Origin: Yersinia pekkanenii
Lineage (GTDB): Bacteria; Pseudomonadota; Gammaproteobacteria; Enterobacterales; Enterobacteriaceae
Assembly (NCBI RefSeq): GCF_001152565.1
Contig: NZ_CQAZ01000017.1
Location: 1 to 64,000 of the forward strand
Direction: 5' to 3'
Length of the DNA stretch: 64,000 nt
The position numbers and the translations under genes are program-made. Shown here piece after piece: positions 34,490 to 45,338 of this stretch (the stretch's first letter is position 1; every line of letters begins with the position of its first letter). The notes beneath the pieces were generated by a model. The model ran no database searches. It worked only from the letters and a program-made list of their open reading frames with translations, and was not told where the DNA came from.

Positions 34490-35704
34490 ATGTCTCCCAT
34501 TGAGAAATCCAGCAAACTGGACAACGTCTGTTACGACATTCGTGGCCCGGTGCTAAAAGAAGCTAAGCGTCTTGAAGAAGAAGGTAACAAAGTTCTGAAA
34601 CTAAACATCGGCAATCCTGCCCCGTTTGGTTTCGATGCACCGGATGAAATTCTGGTGGATGTGATCCGTAATTTGCCAACGGCACAGGGCTATTGCGATT
34701 CCAAAGGCTTGTTTTCGGCGCGCAAAGCCATTATGCAGCACTATCAGGCGCGCAATATGCGTGATCTGACAGTCGAGGATATCTACATTGGGAACGGCGT
34801 TTCTGAGTTGATCGTGCAATCCATGCAAGCCTTGCTGAACCTTGGCGATGAAATGCTGGTGCCAGCACCGGATTACCCGTTATGGACGGCAGCCGTTTCG
34901 CTTTCAAGCGGTAAAGCCGTACATTATATCTGTGATGAAGAGTCAGGCTGGTTCCCTGATTTGGATGATCTCCGCAGTAAAATCACCCCACGCACCCGTG
35001 GGATTGTGATTATTAACCCGAACAACCCGACGGGTGCAGTTTACAGCAAAGAATTGTTGCTAGAGATTGTAGAGATCGCCCGCCAGCATGACCTGATTAT
35101 TTTCGCCGATGAGATCTACGATAAGATTCTATATGACGACGCCCAGCACCATTCTATTGCCGCTCTGGCACCTGATTTGCTGACAGTGACGTTCAATGGT
35201 TTGTCCAAGACTTACCGTGTTGCCGGTTTTCGTCAGGGCTGGATGGTGCTGAACGGGCCGAAGAAGCACGCCAAAGGTTATATTGAAGGCTTGGAGATGT
35301 TGGCCTCGATGCGCCTGTGCGCTAACGTGCCGATGCAGCATGCGATTCAGACTGCCTTGGGCGGTTATCAAAGCATCAGCGAGTTTATTCAGCCGGGGGG
35401 GCGCTTATATGAACAGCGCAACCGCGCCTGGGAACTAATCAACCAAATCCCCGGCGTTTCCTGCGTGAAGCCTCAGGGCGCGTTGTATATGTTCCCACGC
35501 ATTGATCAGAAGCGTTTTAACCTGAAAGACGATCAGAAACTGGTTTTGGATCTGTTATTGCAGGAAAAAGTGTTGCTGGTGCAAGGCAGCGCTTTTAACT
35601 GGCCGTATCCGGATCATGTGCGGATTGTCACGTTACCGCGCGTGGATGAGTTGGAGATGGCGGTGAGTAAGTTAGGGCGGTTCCTGGAGACATATCGCCA
35701 GTAA
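34490..35704 (+). CDS. alaA: Glutamate--pyruvate aminotransferase AlaA
   Basis: AlaA (formerly YfbQ) is a PLP-dependent class I/II aminotransferase that makes alanine from pyruvate and glutamate. The N terminus MSPIEKSSKL at 34490 is the conserved one; an in-frame ATG 21 codons upstream adds an unrelated stretch. NPNNPTGAVY, the DEIYDKILYD segment and the PLP lysine (K240 in SKTYRVAGFRQGW) are present. 404 residues is normal. It diverges from rovM as in E. coli. Confidence 0.95.
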   Translation: MSPIEKSSKLDNVCYDIRGPVLKEAKRLEEEGNKVLKLNIGNPAPFGFDAPDEILVDVIRNLPTAQGYCDSKGLFSARKAIMQHYQARNMRDLTVEDIYIGNGVSELIVQSMQALLNLGDEMLVPAPDYPLWTAAVSLSSGKAVHYICDEESGWFPDLDDLRSKITPRTRGIVIINPNNPTGAVYSKELLLEIVEIARQHDLIIFADEIYDKILYDDAQHHSIAALAPDLLTVTFNGLSKTYRVAGFRQGWMVLNGPKKHAKGYIEGLEMLASMRLCANVPMQHAIQTALGGYQSISEFIQPGGRLYEQRNRAWELINQIPGVSCVKPQGALYMFPRIDQKRFNLKDDQKLVLDLLLQEKVLLVQGSAFNWPYPDHVRIVTLPRVDELEMAVSKLGRFLETYRQ

Positions 35705-35754
35705 GTAAATGTTTGCTCAGTGATCCGGTTCGGTTGATATTTGATTGGGTGATT

Positions 35755-36325
35755 GGTTCGGTTGTTAGGGCAGATCGAATCATTTTTCGGTTGATAATCC
35801 TTCAGTTATGACCTGACCACCGTAGACTCAACCGAGAAGGAGGGCAAGCCGGCCCTCCTTCACCTGCGGCTTGCGCGAAATATTACTGCTATTCGCAGTC
35901 CCCTCCGGCAGTCGTTGGCCTTATCGAGCCAACGCGAGTCGCTTCCTGCTCCAGCGCGCTTTTCGCCGAGGTATTCGTCCCGTCCTTGGGACTCACCCCT
36001 TCGGGGCCACTGCAAGCAGCGTTCAAATCTGCTCCCGGCAGATTTGTCCATGGCGGCTCACTCGGGCCATCGTCTTTGTCGGTAATATCCCTGATTGCGC
36101 TCAACATCAAAATCAAAACCATGGTTTTTAGGTTTTGAAGTTTAAAAGCACATTTGAGCCGCCGAGTGAAGAATGAAGGTAGGGAAATGATGAACCGAGG
36201 GCATCTGCGCAGCAGGCTGGCGATACGTGCGTAGGCGCGGGATTGTTAAGGGTGTGCGCCAACACACCCTTGACCGGTTGGAGCTACCGGGGCCAGGTGG
36301 AACATTGAAGTTTTAACAACCGAAC
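35755..36325. repeat. About 570-bp structured element with 12-bp terminal inverted repeats
   Basis: GTTCGGTTGTTA at 35756-35767 is matched inverted at 36314-36325. Inside are several strong stems, for example 35837-35844 with 35853-35860 and CCCCTTCGGGG near 35997, and a GC content above the surroundings. No frame inside is longer than about 85 codons or looks coding. A shorter relative sits at 13432-13504. It fills most of the 700-bp alaA-yfbR gap. A non-autonomous mobile element or a structured RNA are both possible. Confidence 0.55.
36133..36171 (+). repeat. Dispersed 38-bp repeat, copy 1
   Basis: GTTTTGAAGTTTAAAAGCAC followed by ATTTGAGCCGCCGAGTGAA recurs with few changes at 37019-37057, so the two copies flank yfbR in direct orientation. 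Confidence 0.55.
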
Positions 36326-36403
36326 TAATCGCGCATCAACTGAAACCCGATCTGATAAACTATCCCCATGCCTGCACTTAAAAAGTACAAAAGAGAGTAA
36401 ATA

Positions 36404-36997
36404 ATGAGCCACTTCTTCGCCCATTTATCCCGCCTGAAACTGATCAATCGCTGGCCGCTGATGCGCAATGTTCGCACTGAAAATGTCTCTGAACATAGCT
36501 TGCAGGTGGCGTTTGTCGCCCATGCGCTGGCGATCATCAAGAACCGTAAGTTTAAGGGCAATCTTAATGCTGATCGCATTGCACTGCTGGCGATGTACCA
36601 CGATGCCAGCGAAGTGATTACCGGGGATTTACCGACGCCCATCAAGTATTACAACCCGCAAATCGCGCACGAATACAAAAAAATAGAAAAAGTCGCTCAA
36701 CAGAAACTGATCGAGATGCTACCGGCAGAGCTACAGCATGATTTTCGTTGTCTGCTGGATGAGCACTATTACAGCGATGAGGAGAAAGCACTGGTTAAAC
36801 AAGCCGATGCCTTGTGTGCTTATTTAAAATGTCTGGAAGAGCTGTCTGCGGGTAATAATGAGTTTATTCAAGCCAAAGCGCGGTTAGAAAAAACGCTCGC
36901 GCTGCGCCAAAGCCCAGAAATGGATTACTTTATGGTGGTGTTCGTGCCCAGCTTCAGCCTGTCTCTGGATGAAATCAGCCTCGACTCACCGGATTAA
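36404..36997 (+). CDS. yfbR: 5'-Deoxynucleotidase YfbR
   Basis: YfbR is an HD-domain phosphohydrolase that dephosphorylates deoxynucleoside 5'-monophosphates in dNTP salvage and turnover. The metal ligands are seen as His31 (NVSEHSLQ), His66-Asp67 (MYHDASEV) and a later Asp in [16 protein letters not shown]. It has 197 residues, two fewer than E. coli at the N terminus. It is flanked by repeats on both sides and is transcribed alone. Confidence 0.94.
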   Translation: MSHFFAHLSRLKLINRWPLMRNVRTENVSEHSLQVAFVAHALAIIKNRKFKGNLNADRIALLAMYHDASEVITGDLPTPIKYYNPQIAHEYKKIEKVAQQKLIEMLPAELQHDFRCLLDEHYYSDEEKALVKQADALCAYLKCLEELSAGNNEFIQAKARLEKTLALRQSPEMDYFMVVFVPSFSLSLDEISLDSPD

Positions 36998-37018
36998 CCA
37001 GCAATCCATCATTTTATG

Positions 37019-37057
37019 TTTTGACCTTAAAAGCGCATTTGAGCTGCCGAATGAAAT
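37019..37057 (+). repeat. Dispersed 38-bp repeat, copy 2
   Basis: This is the second copy of the block at 36133-36171 (GTTTTGACCTTAAAAGCGCA, then TTTGAGCTGCCGAATGAA), directly upstream of an ERIC element. Confidence 0.55.
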
Positions 37058-37058
37058 T

Positions 37059-37253
37059 AGCCAAAGTCATTGGCGTTACAGGTAGGCAGCCAGTGAGCAA
37101 CAAATCGGTCGGGAACCGATTTGAACAGCATTTATGCTAGCCTATAGGGTGGGCCTCATGGATGAGGCTCATTAATCCCGATGAGCTGACTCTCGTCAGT
37201 GATTCGGGTGCGCAAACACAGCTAACAACCCTGTAACGTCACGGACGAAGGAT
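37059..37253. repeat. Long-form ERIC repeat with internal insertion
   Basis: The outer parts match the ERICs at 31431 and 42950 (CCAAAGTCATTGGCGTTACA, AATCCCGATGAGCTGACT, AGCTAACAACCCTG). Between about 37104 and 37171 there is an extra block of roughly 70 bp with its own stem (AATCGGTCGGGAACCGATT). ERICs with such an internal insertion are known. The element abuts the stop codon of yfbS. Confidence 0.75.
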
Positions 37254-37255
37254 AA

Positions 37256-39091
37256 TCAGAAGGGAAATAACACTGGCACCACCATCACACTCACTGCCAT
37301 CACTAATATCGTAAACGGTACCCCCATTCGGAGAAAATCACCGAATTTATAACCTCCAGGGCCTAAAACCAATGTATTTACTGGTGACGACACCGGTGTC
37401 ATAAAGGCTGCGGAAGCGGCAATGCCAATGATCATCGCGAAAGGATAAGGGGAAACCGACATTTCACGGGCGGCAGCAATGGCAATCGGTGCCATTAATA
37501 CCGCCGTTGCCGTATTGGAGATAAACAACCCAATCGTGGCACATAGCACAAATAAACAGGTCAACATGACCCGTGGCCCCAATCCCCCAGCGACATCCAT
37601 CAGCCCCTGAACAATCAAATCAACCCCACCGGTTTTCTGCAACGCCTGTGCAAAGGGCATCATCCCGATAATCAAAATCAAACTTGGCCAATGGATTGAG
37701 CGGTAAGCACTTTCCATATCAATACAACGAAATTGTCCCATCAGCAAACAGGCCACCAGAGCGGCAATCACATTTGGCACTTCGTCGGTGAGCATCATGG
37801 CAACCATCAATGCCAAACAGAACAGAGCATGAGGCGCTTGTGAGATAGCCGGTGCCACTTCGTCAACTTCAGCGGGCAGGCTCAGTACGATAAAATCACG
37901 GGTTTTTAACTGCAACTGACGGATCAATTTCCAGTCACCTATCACCAATAAGATATCGCCAAACTGCAATTTTTCATCAACCAGCTTGCCTTCTAACGTC
38001 TTACCATTGCGGCGAATACCGACCACATTCAGGCCATAACGGGTACGGAAGGTGACCTCACGTAAGCTTTTGCCCAACAGAGCAGAATCCGGGATAAGAG
38101 AAACTTCAGCCATCCCTACGTTGCGAGACTGTTCAGAGAAGTACTCACCACGCAGCACCATCGGCTCCAGCATTTGCTCAGTACAGAACTCACGCAAATC
38201 CATATCGCAATCAGACATATCGATCAGCAACACATCGTTCTCGCGCAGTTCAGACGAACCAGTCGCACTGACCATCACGCGGCGAAAACGCTTCCAGCGC
38301 TCAATCCCAACCACATTAGCGCCATAGCGGGCGCGCAAATGCAGTTCGTCAAGGGATCGGCCAATCAACGGAGAATCGTGGCGAATAGCCAAACGGCGGG
38401 CGCGACCCGTCAGTTTATAATCGCGGATTAGATCACGGAAGGTACGGCGCTTCCATTGCTGTTCTTTTTCTGAACTTTCCGGTTTTCCCCCCAGCCAGCG
38501 CCGGGCAACTAGCATGTAACCAACACCCAACAGCAAAATGATAATACCAATTGGTGTGACGCCGAAGAAACCAAACCCTTTTAGACCTTCACGCAGTAAC
38601 TCACTGTTAACAACCATGTTTGGTGGAGTCGCGACCAATGTCATCATGCCACTGATTAAACCGGCAAAACTCAGTGGCATCATTAAACGCCCCGGCGAGA
38701 TTTTCATCCGGTTAGCCACACTCAGTACCACCGGGATAAAAATCGCGACGATCCCGGTTGAGCTCATAAAAGCCCCCAGGCCGGCAACAGTAACCATGAG
38801 TAATGCCAACATTTTCGTTTCACTGTGACCGGCAACTTTCACCAACCAATCACCAACCTGATAGGCAACACCGGTTCTGACCAACCCTTCACCAATCACA
38901 AACAGTGCGGCGATCAATATCACGTTAGGGTCACTGAACCCGCTGGTAGCCTCACTCAGAGACAAGGTACCACTCATCACAAAGGCAATAATCACCAGCA
39001 ATGCCACCACATCCATCCGCAGTTTATTGGTGGTAAACAGCACAATAGCTATCAGAAGTAGCGTCAACACCCATAATAGTTCGCTGTTCAA
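37256..39091 (-). CDS. yfbS: DASS-family anion/sodium symporter with two TrkA-C domains (YfbS)
   Basis: A 611-residue inner-membrane protein. N-terminal helices (about 1-205) and C-terminal helices (about 385-611) have the family motifs [19 protein letters not shown] and [17 protein letters not shown] central cytoplasmic region (about 220-370) holds two RCK_C/TrkA-C regulatory domains. The layout matches YfbS; the substrate is unknown but the family carries dicarboxylates or sulfate-like anions. It is separated from yfbT by a palindromic element. Confidence 0.9.
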   Translation of the reverse strand: MNSELLWVLTLLLIAIVLFTTNKLRMDVVALLVIIAFVMSGTLSLSEATSGFSDPNVILIAALFVIGEGLVRTGVAYQVGDWLVKVAGHSETKMLALLMVTVAGLGAFMSSTGIVAIFIPVVLSVANRMKISPGRLMMPLSFAGLISGMMTLVATPPNMVVNSELLREGLKGFGFFGVTPIGIIILLLGVGYMLVARRWLGGKPESSEKEQQWKRRTFRDLIRDYKLTGRARRLAIRHDSPLIGRSLDELHLRARYGANVVGIERWKRFRRVMVSATGSSELRENDVLLIDMSDCDMDLREFCTEQMLEPMVLRGEYFSEQSRNVGMAEVSLIPDSALLGKSLREVTFRTRYGLNVVGIRRNGKTLEGKLVDEKLQFGDILLVIGDWKLIRQLQLKTRDFIVLSLPAEVDEVAPAISQAPHALFCLALMVAMMLTDEVPNVIAALVACLLMGQFRCIDMESAYRSIHWPSLILIIGMMPFAQALQKTGGVDLIVQGLMDVAGGLGPRVMLTCLFVLCATIGLFISNTATAVLMAPIAIAAAREMSVSPYPFAMIIGIAASAAFMTPVSSPVNTLVLGPGGYKFGDFLRMGVPFTILVMAVSVMVVPVLFPF

Positions 39092-39240
39092 AATGGCCTC
39101 GTTGGCAAAAAGTGAAAGGAGATATCCGGCTCTGGTAGTAAAACATTAAATTAAGCAGTTGCCGCTGTTTGAGATCAATAATGACTGTAAATTTATGCGC
39201 TTACCATCCCACCAGCATATTAATCGTATTTTTTCCTGAA

Positions 39241-39279
39241 AACAGTAAAAGAGCGCCATCAGGCGCTCTTTTACTGTTG
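39241..39279. terminator. Strong hairpin downstream of yfbT and upstream of yfbS
   Basis: CAGTAAAAGAGCGCC (39243-39257) pairs with GGCGCTCTTTTACTG (39262-39276) around a 4-nt loop. It is a stem of about 15 bp with flanking A and T runs. Confidence 0.7.
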
Positions 39280-39425
39280 ACAAACCCCGATGACGCGATG
39301 TTAGACGGTGAGGATAGGCAGAAGAGTAAAGCGTCCGCGCCAGGGATGGGTTTACGGCGTCTTTACTGTCTGCCTATTCTCTCCGTGCTGAGCACGTTGT
39401 CGATAACCTCAGAGCGCCATCAGGC
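39251..39425. repeat. Palindromic element flanked by 14-bp direct repeats
   Basis: GAGCGCCATCAGGC occurs at 39251-39264 and again at 39412-39425. Between them an imperfect inverted repeat (39310-39334 with 39356-39384, containing ATAGGCAGA...AGTAAAG and its complement) can fold into one long stem. The layout resembles an inserted miniature element with flanking duplication. Yersiniae are known to carry palindromic YPAL elements of comparable length, but I cannot confirm the family. Confidence 0.5.
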
Positions 39426-39451
39426 TGTTCGGTCACTGACTTATCACCTGT

Positions 39452-40108
39452 TTAATCTAGCAGGCGAACCACGGCACCCTTTGCAGTGGCTTCAACCACA
39501 ATTTGCTCAAGTGAATTCAATACCAAATCAACCTGTTCCAGTTTTGGCGTGTCGGCGGGTGCGTTGACCGCAATCACCTTACAACCTGCAGCCAGGCCAG
39601 ATAAAATACCCGCAGGGGCATCTTCCACCACGATGCAATCAGCAGGTGCCAAACCTAAACGCTCAGCGCCCAGTAAATAGGCATCCGGTTGAGGTTTTCC
39701 GTGTTTAACCTGCTCACAAGTAATAAATACCTCCGGCGCCGGCAAATGGCCGGCCGCACGGCGTGCGCTCGCGACCGGTACCGAACCAGAAGTGACGATA
39801 GCCCACGGAATAGACAGGCTATTCAGTCGCTCCAATAGCGATACTGCGCCCGGTAGTGCACTAACACCGTCGGTGTCATTAGCTTCGATGTGCTCTAATG
39901 CCAGAAACTCTGCCTGAAGTTCAGCATCACTGGCACCCGGCATAAAATGACGTAAAGAGGTAATCGCTTGTTTGCCATGGATAAAATCTAACACTTCCGA
40001 TGGTTCAATGCCGTGGCCTTGCGCCCAACCAATCCATGCTCGTTCCACAGCCGGTAATGAATCGACCAGAGTCCCGTCCAAATCAAAAAGAAAACCTTTA
40101 CACTCCAC
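39452..40108 (-). CDS. yfbT: HAD-superfamily sugar phosphatase YfbT
   Basis: A 218-residue HAD hydrolase with the catalytic DLDGTLVDS (motif I, nucleophile Asp at residue 9), AIVTSGS (motif II), KHGKPQPDAYLLG (motif III lysine) and VVEDAPAGILSG (motif IV). It matches YfbT/HxpA, a promiscuous hexitol/hexose-phosphate phosphatase. It probably acts in the cytoplasm on sugar phosphates. Confidence 0.92.
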   Translation of the reverse strand: MECKGFLFDLDGTLVDSLPAVERAWIGWAQGHGIEPSEVLDFIHGKQAITSLRHFMPGASDAELQAEFLALEHIEANDTDGVSALPGAVSLLERLNSLSIPWAIVTSGSVPVASARRAAGHLPAPEVFITCEQVKHGKPQPDAYLLGAERLGLAPADCIVVEDAPAGILSGLAAGCKVIAVNAPADTPKLEQVDLVLNSLEQIVVEATAKGAVVRLLD

Positions 40109-40206
40109 AAGCTCATCCTCATCAGTAAACCCGTATTTTCACAAAATACCGTATTCTCACAAAACTAATGTCTTCAAAAAACTAATGTCGCGATAATTAC
40201 GCCCTC

Positions 40207-40701
40207 TCAGGCATTAATAATTTGCGAAATTTCAACCGCACTCAAATGATATTGGCGCGGACATGATTGCCAGATAGCCAACATCCGTTGGTATTTGTCC
40301 CACATTGGGGTTTGAGAATTAAAGCCGTGGGTACCGGAATCAAAATGGGTATAGCGCCCTTCAGTGTTGACCATAAAGCGCACATAGCTCAGATAACGAG
40401 ATTCTGTGGCCGCATCAAAACCGAGGAACGCAATACGGCGCTCATCCAGATCCTGCTTATCGTTCAGGTTACCCCAAGAGACTTGCAGAGCGTGATGCAT
40501 CTCCATAATATTAATGATAGTACGGCAAGTTTCTTCGCTCATTTCACCAAAATCGCGGTCCAGTTCACGCATCTGCAAACCAAAGCCACGCTCGACGATA
40601 GTTTGTTGGCGGCGATAGCGCTCAGCGTTTTCCGGATCCAGCATGGTCATCATCTTGTACTGATTCGATAGAATCAGCCGTTGGGCGTTTGTCATATCCA
40701 T
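40207..40701 (-). CDS. yfbU: YfbU family protein
   Basis: This 164-residue protein ([18 protein letters not shown]...) is near identical in length and order of conserved blocks to E. coli YfbU. The ATG at 40701 has AGGAG at 6-nt spacing and is preferred to a GTG one codon upstream. The family is all-helical and its function is unknown; it has been mentioned in connection with stress-induced death in E. coli, but no mechanism is set. Confidence 0.92.
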   Translation of the reverse strand: MDMTNAQRLILSNQYKMMTMLDPENAERYRRQQTIVERGFGLQMRELDRDFGEMSEETCRTIINIMEMHHALQVSWGNLNDKQDLDERRIAFLGFDAATESRYLSYVRFMVNTEGRYTHFDSGTHGFNSQTPMWDKYQRMLAIWQSCPRQYHLSAVEISQIINA

Positions 40702-40838
40702 CACTCACTCCTAATACATAAATAATGAGGAAATCATCGCACACCGACTTAAGCCATACTTTGATTTGACAGGGGATTTTGCACCGGGAATGACCGGGGG
40801 AGGAGAAACCCGGTCAGCATCCTTATAGCAAGCCACCG

Positions 40839-41294
40839 CTACAGATCATCGAGAAACGTTTTATCCAGTTGCTTGAAGGCTCGTTTCAGCACATCCGCCA
40901 GGGATTGATAAGTTGGCGTTTGTTCAATGGGTGCTACCACCTGCCCAGCTTCGGCCAGCTTGTTACGAACGTCGTGGAACCACTGTAATAATGTTGGCGG
41001 CAAGGGGGTTATGGCACGCTTACCTAACCACCATAACCCTTGTAAGGGTAAACCGCAGGCGAACAGCGCCGTTGCGATAGCTGGCCCCAATTGGCCGCTA
41101 AGCGCTATCTGCCAGGTTAGGGTAAAGATGGCCAACGGTGGCATAAAGCGGATGCCAAAGCGCGTCGCGGTTACGACACGATTCTCCGGAAACATCGGGG
41201 CCAGTCGTTTATCCGCAGGCCAGGTCTTCATATAGTGCTGGCCGCGCTGGAGTACCTGAAACCAACTTACAGTATCAGAGGGTTTTGTTGTCAT
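40839..41294 (-). CDS. yfbV: UPF0208 membrane protein YfbV
   Basis: A 151-residue protein (DUF412) with two transmembrane helices (residues about 50-90) between basic cytoplasmic ends. E. coli YfbV is needed to insulate the Ter macrodomain from flanking chromosome regions. It is divergent from ackA, as usual, and separated from yfbU by 137 bp. Confidence 0.92.
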   Translation of the reverse strand: MTTKPSDTVSWFQVLQRGQHYMKTWPADKRLAPMFPENRVVTATRFGIRFMPPLAIFTLTWQIALSGQLGPAIATALFACGLPLQGLWWLGKRAITPLPPTLLQWFHDVRNKLAEAGQVVAPIEQTPTYQSLADVLKRAFKQLDKTFLDDL

Positions 41295-41726
41295 GACTCA
41301 CCTCAACTTCACATATAAATATTAAAATTTATTTTGTAATCCACAAACTAAAAATTAGTCTGTTAAATATATTTTGTTTTTAGTCGGCGCTATCGGTATC
41401 CTAGCTCGGCCTTCTGGCCGCTAGAAGATGACACTAAATATGTCAACTTTTTGCAGCATTTAAACCATTTTTGTTAAATCGCACCGATTGTTACACCCGA
41501 TTTTAACGTTTGCTCTTAACGTTTAATCCGCGATTTTTCCATCATCATGCCTTTTTTACTATCGCATGATGTTAATCATTAATGTCGACGCCAATATGCG
41601 CTACGCTTTTGGGCAGATTGACGTTTTATTAACCATATGTTTTTCATTGTTTTTGCACCGTTGATAAATCATTCGCATCGGTCCGGCCAAAACAATTGTT
41701 GAACACGACTATAAATAGGTACTTCC
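41295..41726. promoter_or_regulatory. yfbV/ackA divergent regulatory region
   Basis: A 432-bp gap without a gene. It is AT-rich near yfbV and contains several short palindromes, such as TCGGCCTTCTGGCCGCTAGA near 41405 and CGCATGATGTTAATCATTAA near 41563. It must carry the ackA promoter. I cannot assign individual regulator sites. Confidence 0.5.
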
Positions 41727-42929
41727 ATGTCGAGTAAGCTAGTACTGGTTCTTAACTGCGGTAGCTCTTCCTTAAAATTTGCTATCATCGACGCGACCAA
41801 CGGTGAAGAACACCTCTCTGGTTTAGCCGAATGCTTCCATCTGCCTGAAGCCCGTATCAAATGGAAACTTGAGGGCAGCAAACAAGAAGCAGCATTGGGC
41901 GCTGGTGCTGCACACAGCGAAGCACTGAATTTCATTGTTAATACTATTCTGGCACAAAAACCAGAGCTTTCTGCTCAGCTGACGGCTATCGGTCACCGTA
42001 TTGTTCATGGTGGCGAGAAATTCACTGCATCAGCTATCATTACTGAAGAAGTTATTCAGGGTATCAAAGATTCGATCCCGTTTGCACCATTGCATAACCC
42101 GGCTCACCTGATCGGTATTGCTGACGCATTGAAATCATTCCCGAATCTGGCGAATAAAAATGTTGCGGTGTTTGATACGGCTTTCCACCAAACAATGTCA
42201 GAAGAGTCTTATCTCTACGCTCTGCCGTACCGCTTATACAAAGATCACGGTATCCGTCGTTATGGCGCGCACGGTACTAGCCACTTCTATGTTAGTCAGA
42301 AAGCGGCTAAAACCCTGAACAAACCACTGGATGAACTGAATGTCATCACCTGCCATTTGGGTAACGGTGGTTCAGTTACCGCAGTTCGTAATGGTAAATG
42401 TGTTGATACTTCAATGGGTCTGACCCCACTGGAAGGTCTGGTAATGGGTACCCGTAGTGGTGACTTGGATCCAGCTATCATTTTCCATCTGCATGATTCA
42501 ATGGGGATGAGCGTTGATCAAATCAACAAGCTGCTGACCAAAGAGTCGGGTCTGCTGGGCCTGACTGAAGTCACCAGTGATTGCCGTTATGTTGAAGACA
42601 ACTACCACACCAAAGCAGATGCCAAGCGTGCGATGGACGTATTCTGCCACCGTCTGGCGAAATACATCGGTGCTTATACCGCGCTGATGGAGGGTCGTCT
42701 GGATGCAGTCGTCTTCACTGGCGGGATTGGTGAAAACGCCGCAATGGTACGTGAACTGACACTGAACAAACTGGGCCTGCTGGGCTTTGAAATTGACCAT
42801 GAACGTAACATGGCAGCACGCTTTGGTAAGTCCGGCACTATCACCAAAGATGGCAGCCGCCTGGCTCTGGTTATCCCAACCAACGAAGAGCTGGTTATTG
42901 CGCAAGACGCAGCCTGTCTGACCGCGTAA
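41727..42929 (+). CDS. ackA: Acetate kinase AckA
   Basis: AckA interconverts acetyl phosphate plus ADP and acetate plus ATP. The 400 residues include the family signatures [13 protein letters not shown] (residues 5-17), [29 protein letters not shown], and the adenosine-binding GGIGENAA. It forms an operon with pta, separated by 232 bp that hold two ERIC copies. Confidence 0.97.
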   Translation: MSSKLVLVLNCGSSSLKFAIIDATNGEEHLSGLAECFHLPEARIKWKLEGSKQEAALGAGAAHSEALNFIVNTILAQKPELSAQLTAIGHRIVHGGEKFTASAIITEEVIQGIKDSIPFAPLHNPAHLIGIADALKSFPNLANKNVAVFDTAFHQTMSEESYLYALPYRLYKDHGIRRYGAHGTSHFYVSQKAAKTLNKPLDELNVITCHLGNGGSVTAVRNGKCVDTSMGLTPLEGLVMGTRSGDLDPAIIFHLHDSMGMSVDQINKLLTKESGLLGLTEVTSDCRYVEDNYHTKADAKRAMDVFCHRLAKYIGAYTALMEGRLDAVVFTGGIGENAAMVRELTLNKLGLLGFEIDHERNMAARFGKSGTITKDGSRLALVIPTNEELVIAQDAACLTA

Positions 42930-42949
42930 GAGTTTTTGACATATACCCA

Positions 42950-43142
42950 ATACCCAAAGTCATTGGCGTAGCAGGTAGGCAGCAAGCGAACTAATCCCGA
43001 TGAGCTTACTCAGGTCAGGGATTCGGGTTAGTAAGCGTAGCTAACAACCCTGCAACGTCAAGGGCGAAGGATGTTCCCAAAGTCATTGGCGTGGCAGGTA
43101 AGCGTATCTAACAACCCTGCAACGTCAAGGGCGAAGGGCATA
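42950..43142 (+). repeat. Tandem ERIC pair between ackA and pta
   Basis: Copy 1 (about 42950-43073) is full length. Copy 2 (about 43074-43142) keeps only the left end (CCCAAAGTCATTGGCGTGGC AGGTA) and the right end (TCTAACAACCCTGCAACGTC and following), with the central palindrome deleted. Both lie in the same orientation in the transcribed spacer of ackA-pta. Confidence 0.8.
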
Positions 43143-43161
43143 ACCGTAAAGAGGTTTAGCC

Positions 43162-45315
43162 GTGTCCCGTACAATAATGTTGATCCCGACAGGCACCAGC
43201 GTTGGTTTAACCAGCGTCAGCTTGGGTGTCATCCGCTCGATGGAGCAAAAAGGTGTACGCCTGAGCGTATTCAAGCCCATCGCCCAGCCACGTGCAGGTG
43301 ATAACGCACCTGACCAAACCACCACCATCATTCGTGCAAACTCCAGCATCACTGCTGCTGAGCCACTGAACATGGGTTATGTGGAAACCTTGCTGAGTTC
43401 TAACCAGCAAGACGTGTTGATGGAAGAGATTGTTGCCCGTTACCACGAAAATACCAAAGACGCAGAAGTGGTTCTGGTTGAAGGCTTGGTGCCAACCCGT
43501 AAACATCAGTTTGCCAATGCACTGAACTATGAAATTGCCAAAACGCTGAACGCTGAAATCGTCTTTGTTATTGCTCTGGGTAATGACTCGCCGGATCAGT
43601 TGAAAGAGCGTATCGAACTCGCGCGCTCTAGTTTTGGTGGCAGCAAAAACAAAAATATCACCGGCGTTATCATCAACAAGCTGAATGCACCTGTTGATGA
43701 GCAAGGCCGTACCCGCCCTGACCTGTCTGAAATCTTTGATGATTCGACCAAGGCCAGTGTGGCAAATATTGATCCAAGCCTGCTGTTTGCCAACAGCCCG
43801 ATCCCCGTTCTGGGCTGTGTGCCTTGGAGCTTCGAGCTGATTGCGACCCGCGCTATTGATATGGCCAAGCACTTGAAAGCCACCATAATTAACGAAGGCG
43901 ATATCAATACTCGCCGGGTTAAGTCGGTGACTTTCTGTGCTCGCAGTATCCCGCATATGCTGGAACATTTCCGCCCTGGTTCTCTGTTAGTCACTTCAGC
44001 AGACCGCCCGGACGTATTGGTTTCAGCTTGCCTGGCAGCGATGAATGGCGTTGAGATCGGTGCCATCCTGCTGACTGGCGGTTATGCGATTGATAAGCCT
44101 ATCAAAAAGCTGTGTGAACGTGCCTTCCAAACGGGTCTGCCCGTATTTATGGTTGATACCAACACTTGGCAGACCTCTCTGAGCCTGCAAAGCTTCAATC
44201 TGGAAGTCCCTGCTGACGACCATGAACGTGTTGAGAAAGTGCAAAACTACGTTGCCAGCCATATCAGCAGTGATTGGATCGATTCTCTGAGTGCAACTTC
44301 GGAGCGTTCACGCCGTCTGTCCCCGCCAGCATTCCGTTACGAGCTGACCGAACTGGCCCGTAAGGCCGGTAAGCGTATCGTATTGCCTGAAGGCGATGAG
44401 CCACGTACGGTTAAAGCAGCCTCTATCTGTGCTGAACGCGGTATTGCTACTTGTGTGCTGCTGGGTAACCCGGAAGAGATCCAACGTGTTGCTGCGGCTC
44501 AAGGTATTGAGTTGGGTAAAGGCGTTGAAATCATTGATCCGGTCGCCGTGCGTGAGCAATATGTTCCGCGTCTGGTTGAGCTGCGTAAGAGCAAAGGCAT
44601 GACCGAAGTGGTTGCCCGCGAACAGTTGGAAGACAACGTGGTTCTCGGCACCTTAATGCTGGAGAAAGGTGAAGTTGACGGCCTGGTTTCTGGTGCCGTA
44701 CATACCACCGCAAACACTATTCGCCCACCGTTGCAGTTGATCAAAACCGCACCGGGCAGTTCATTGGTCTCTTCGGTGTTCTTCATGCTGCTGCCTGACC
44801 AGGTTCTGGTTTACGGCGACTGTGCTATCAACCCAGACCCAACAGCAGAGCAACTGTCTGAGATTGCTATCCAGTCGGCTGATTCTGCGGCGGCCTTCGG
44901 TATCGAACCTCGTGTGGCGATGATCTCCTACTCCACCGGTAATTCCGGTGCCGGTAGCGATGTAGAAAAAGTCCGTGAAGCGACCCGTCTGGCACAGGAA
45001 AAACGCCCAGATCTGATCATTGATGGCCCGTTGCAGTATGACGCGGCAATCATGGCTGATGTGGCTAAATCTAAAGCGCCTAACTCACCGGTTGCAGGTA
45101 AAGCTACCGTGTTCATCTTCCCAGACTTGAACACCGGTAACACCACCTATAAAGCGGTACAGCGTTCTGCCGACCTGATATCTATCGGGCCAATGCTGCA
45201 AGGCATGCGTAAGCCAGTTAATGATTTGTCACGTGGTGCATTGGTTGACGATATTGTCTATACCGTGGCACTGACGGCGATCCAGTCCGCGCAGGCAGAT
45301 GCCGCCGCGTCTTAA
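43162..45315 (+). CDS. pta: Phosphate acetyltransferase Pta
   Basis: Pta interconverts acetyl-CoA plus phosphate and acetyl phosphate. The 717 residues comprise an N-terminal P-loop/BioD-like domain ([18 protein letters not shown]), a central DRTGG domain and the C-terminal catalytic PTA_PTB domain (from about residue 390: [46 protein letters not shown]). The long form is typical of enterobacteria. A terminator follows at 45339. Confidence 0.97.
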   Translation: MSRTIMLIPTGTSVGLTSVSLGVIRSMEQKGVRLSVFKPIAQPRAGDNAPDQTTTIIRANSSITAAEPLNMGYVETLLSSNQQDVLMEEIVARYHENTKDAEVVLVEGLVPTRKHQFANALNYEIAKTLNAEIVFVIALGNDSPDQLKERIELARSSFGGSKNKNITGVIINKLNAPVDEQGRTRPDLSEIFDDSTKASVANIDPSLLFANSPIPVLGCVPWSFELIATRAIDMAKHLKATIINEGDINTRRVKSVTFCARSIPHMLEHFRPGSLLVTSADRPDVLVSACLAAMNGVEIGAILLTGGYAIDKPIKKLCERAFQTGLPVFMVDTNTWQTSLSLQSFNLEVPADDHERVEKVQNYVASHISSDWIDSLSATSERSRRLSPPAFRYELTELARKAGKRIVLPEGDEPRTVKAASICAERGIATCVLLGNPEEIQRVAAAQGIELGKGVEIIDPVAVREQYVPRLVELRKSKGMTEVVAREQLEDNVVLGTLMLEKGEVDGLVSGAVHTTANTIRPPLQLIKTAPGSSLVSSVFFMLLPDQVLVYGDCAINPDPTAEQLSEIAIQSADSAAAFGIEPRVAMISYSTGNSGAGSDVEKVREATRLAQEKRPDLIIDGPLQYDAAIMADVAKSKAPNSPVAGKATVFIFPDLNTGNTTYKAVQRSADLISIGPMLQGMRKPVNDLSRGALVDDIVYTVALTAIQSAQADAAAS

Positions 45316-45338
45316 TTTTACCATTAAGATGTGTGAGA

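Noticed and set aside
35889-36122. Short frames on both strands inside the 570-bp element
   Set aside because: They overlap on both strands, lack ribosome sites and follow the stem structure, so they are not genes.
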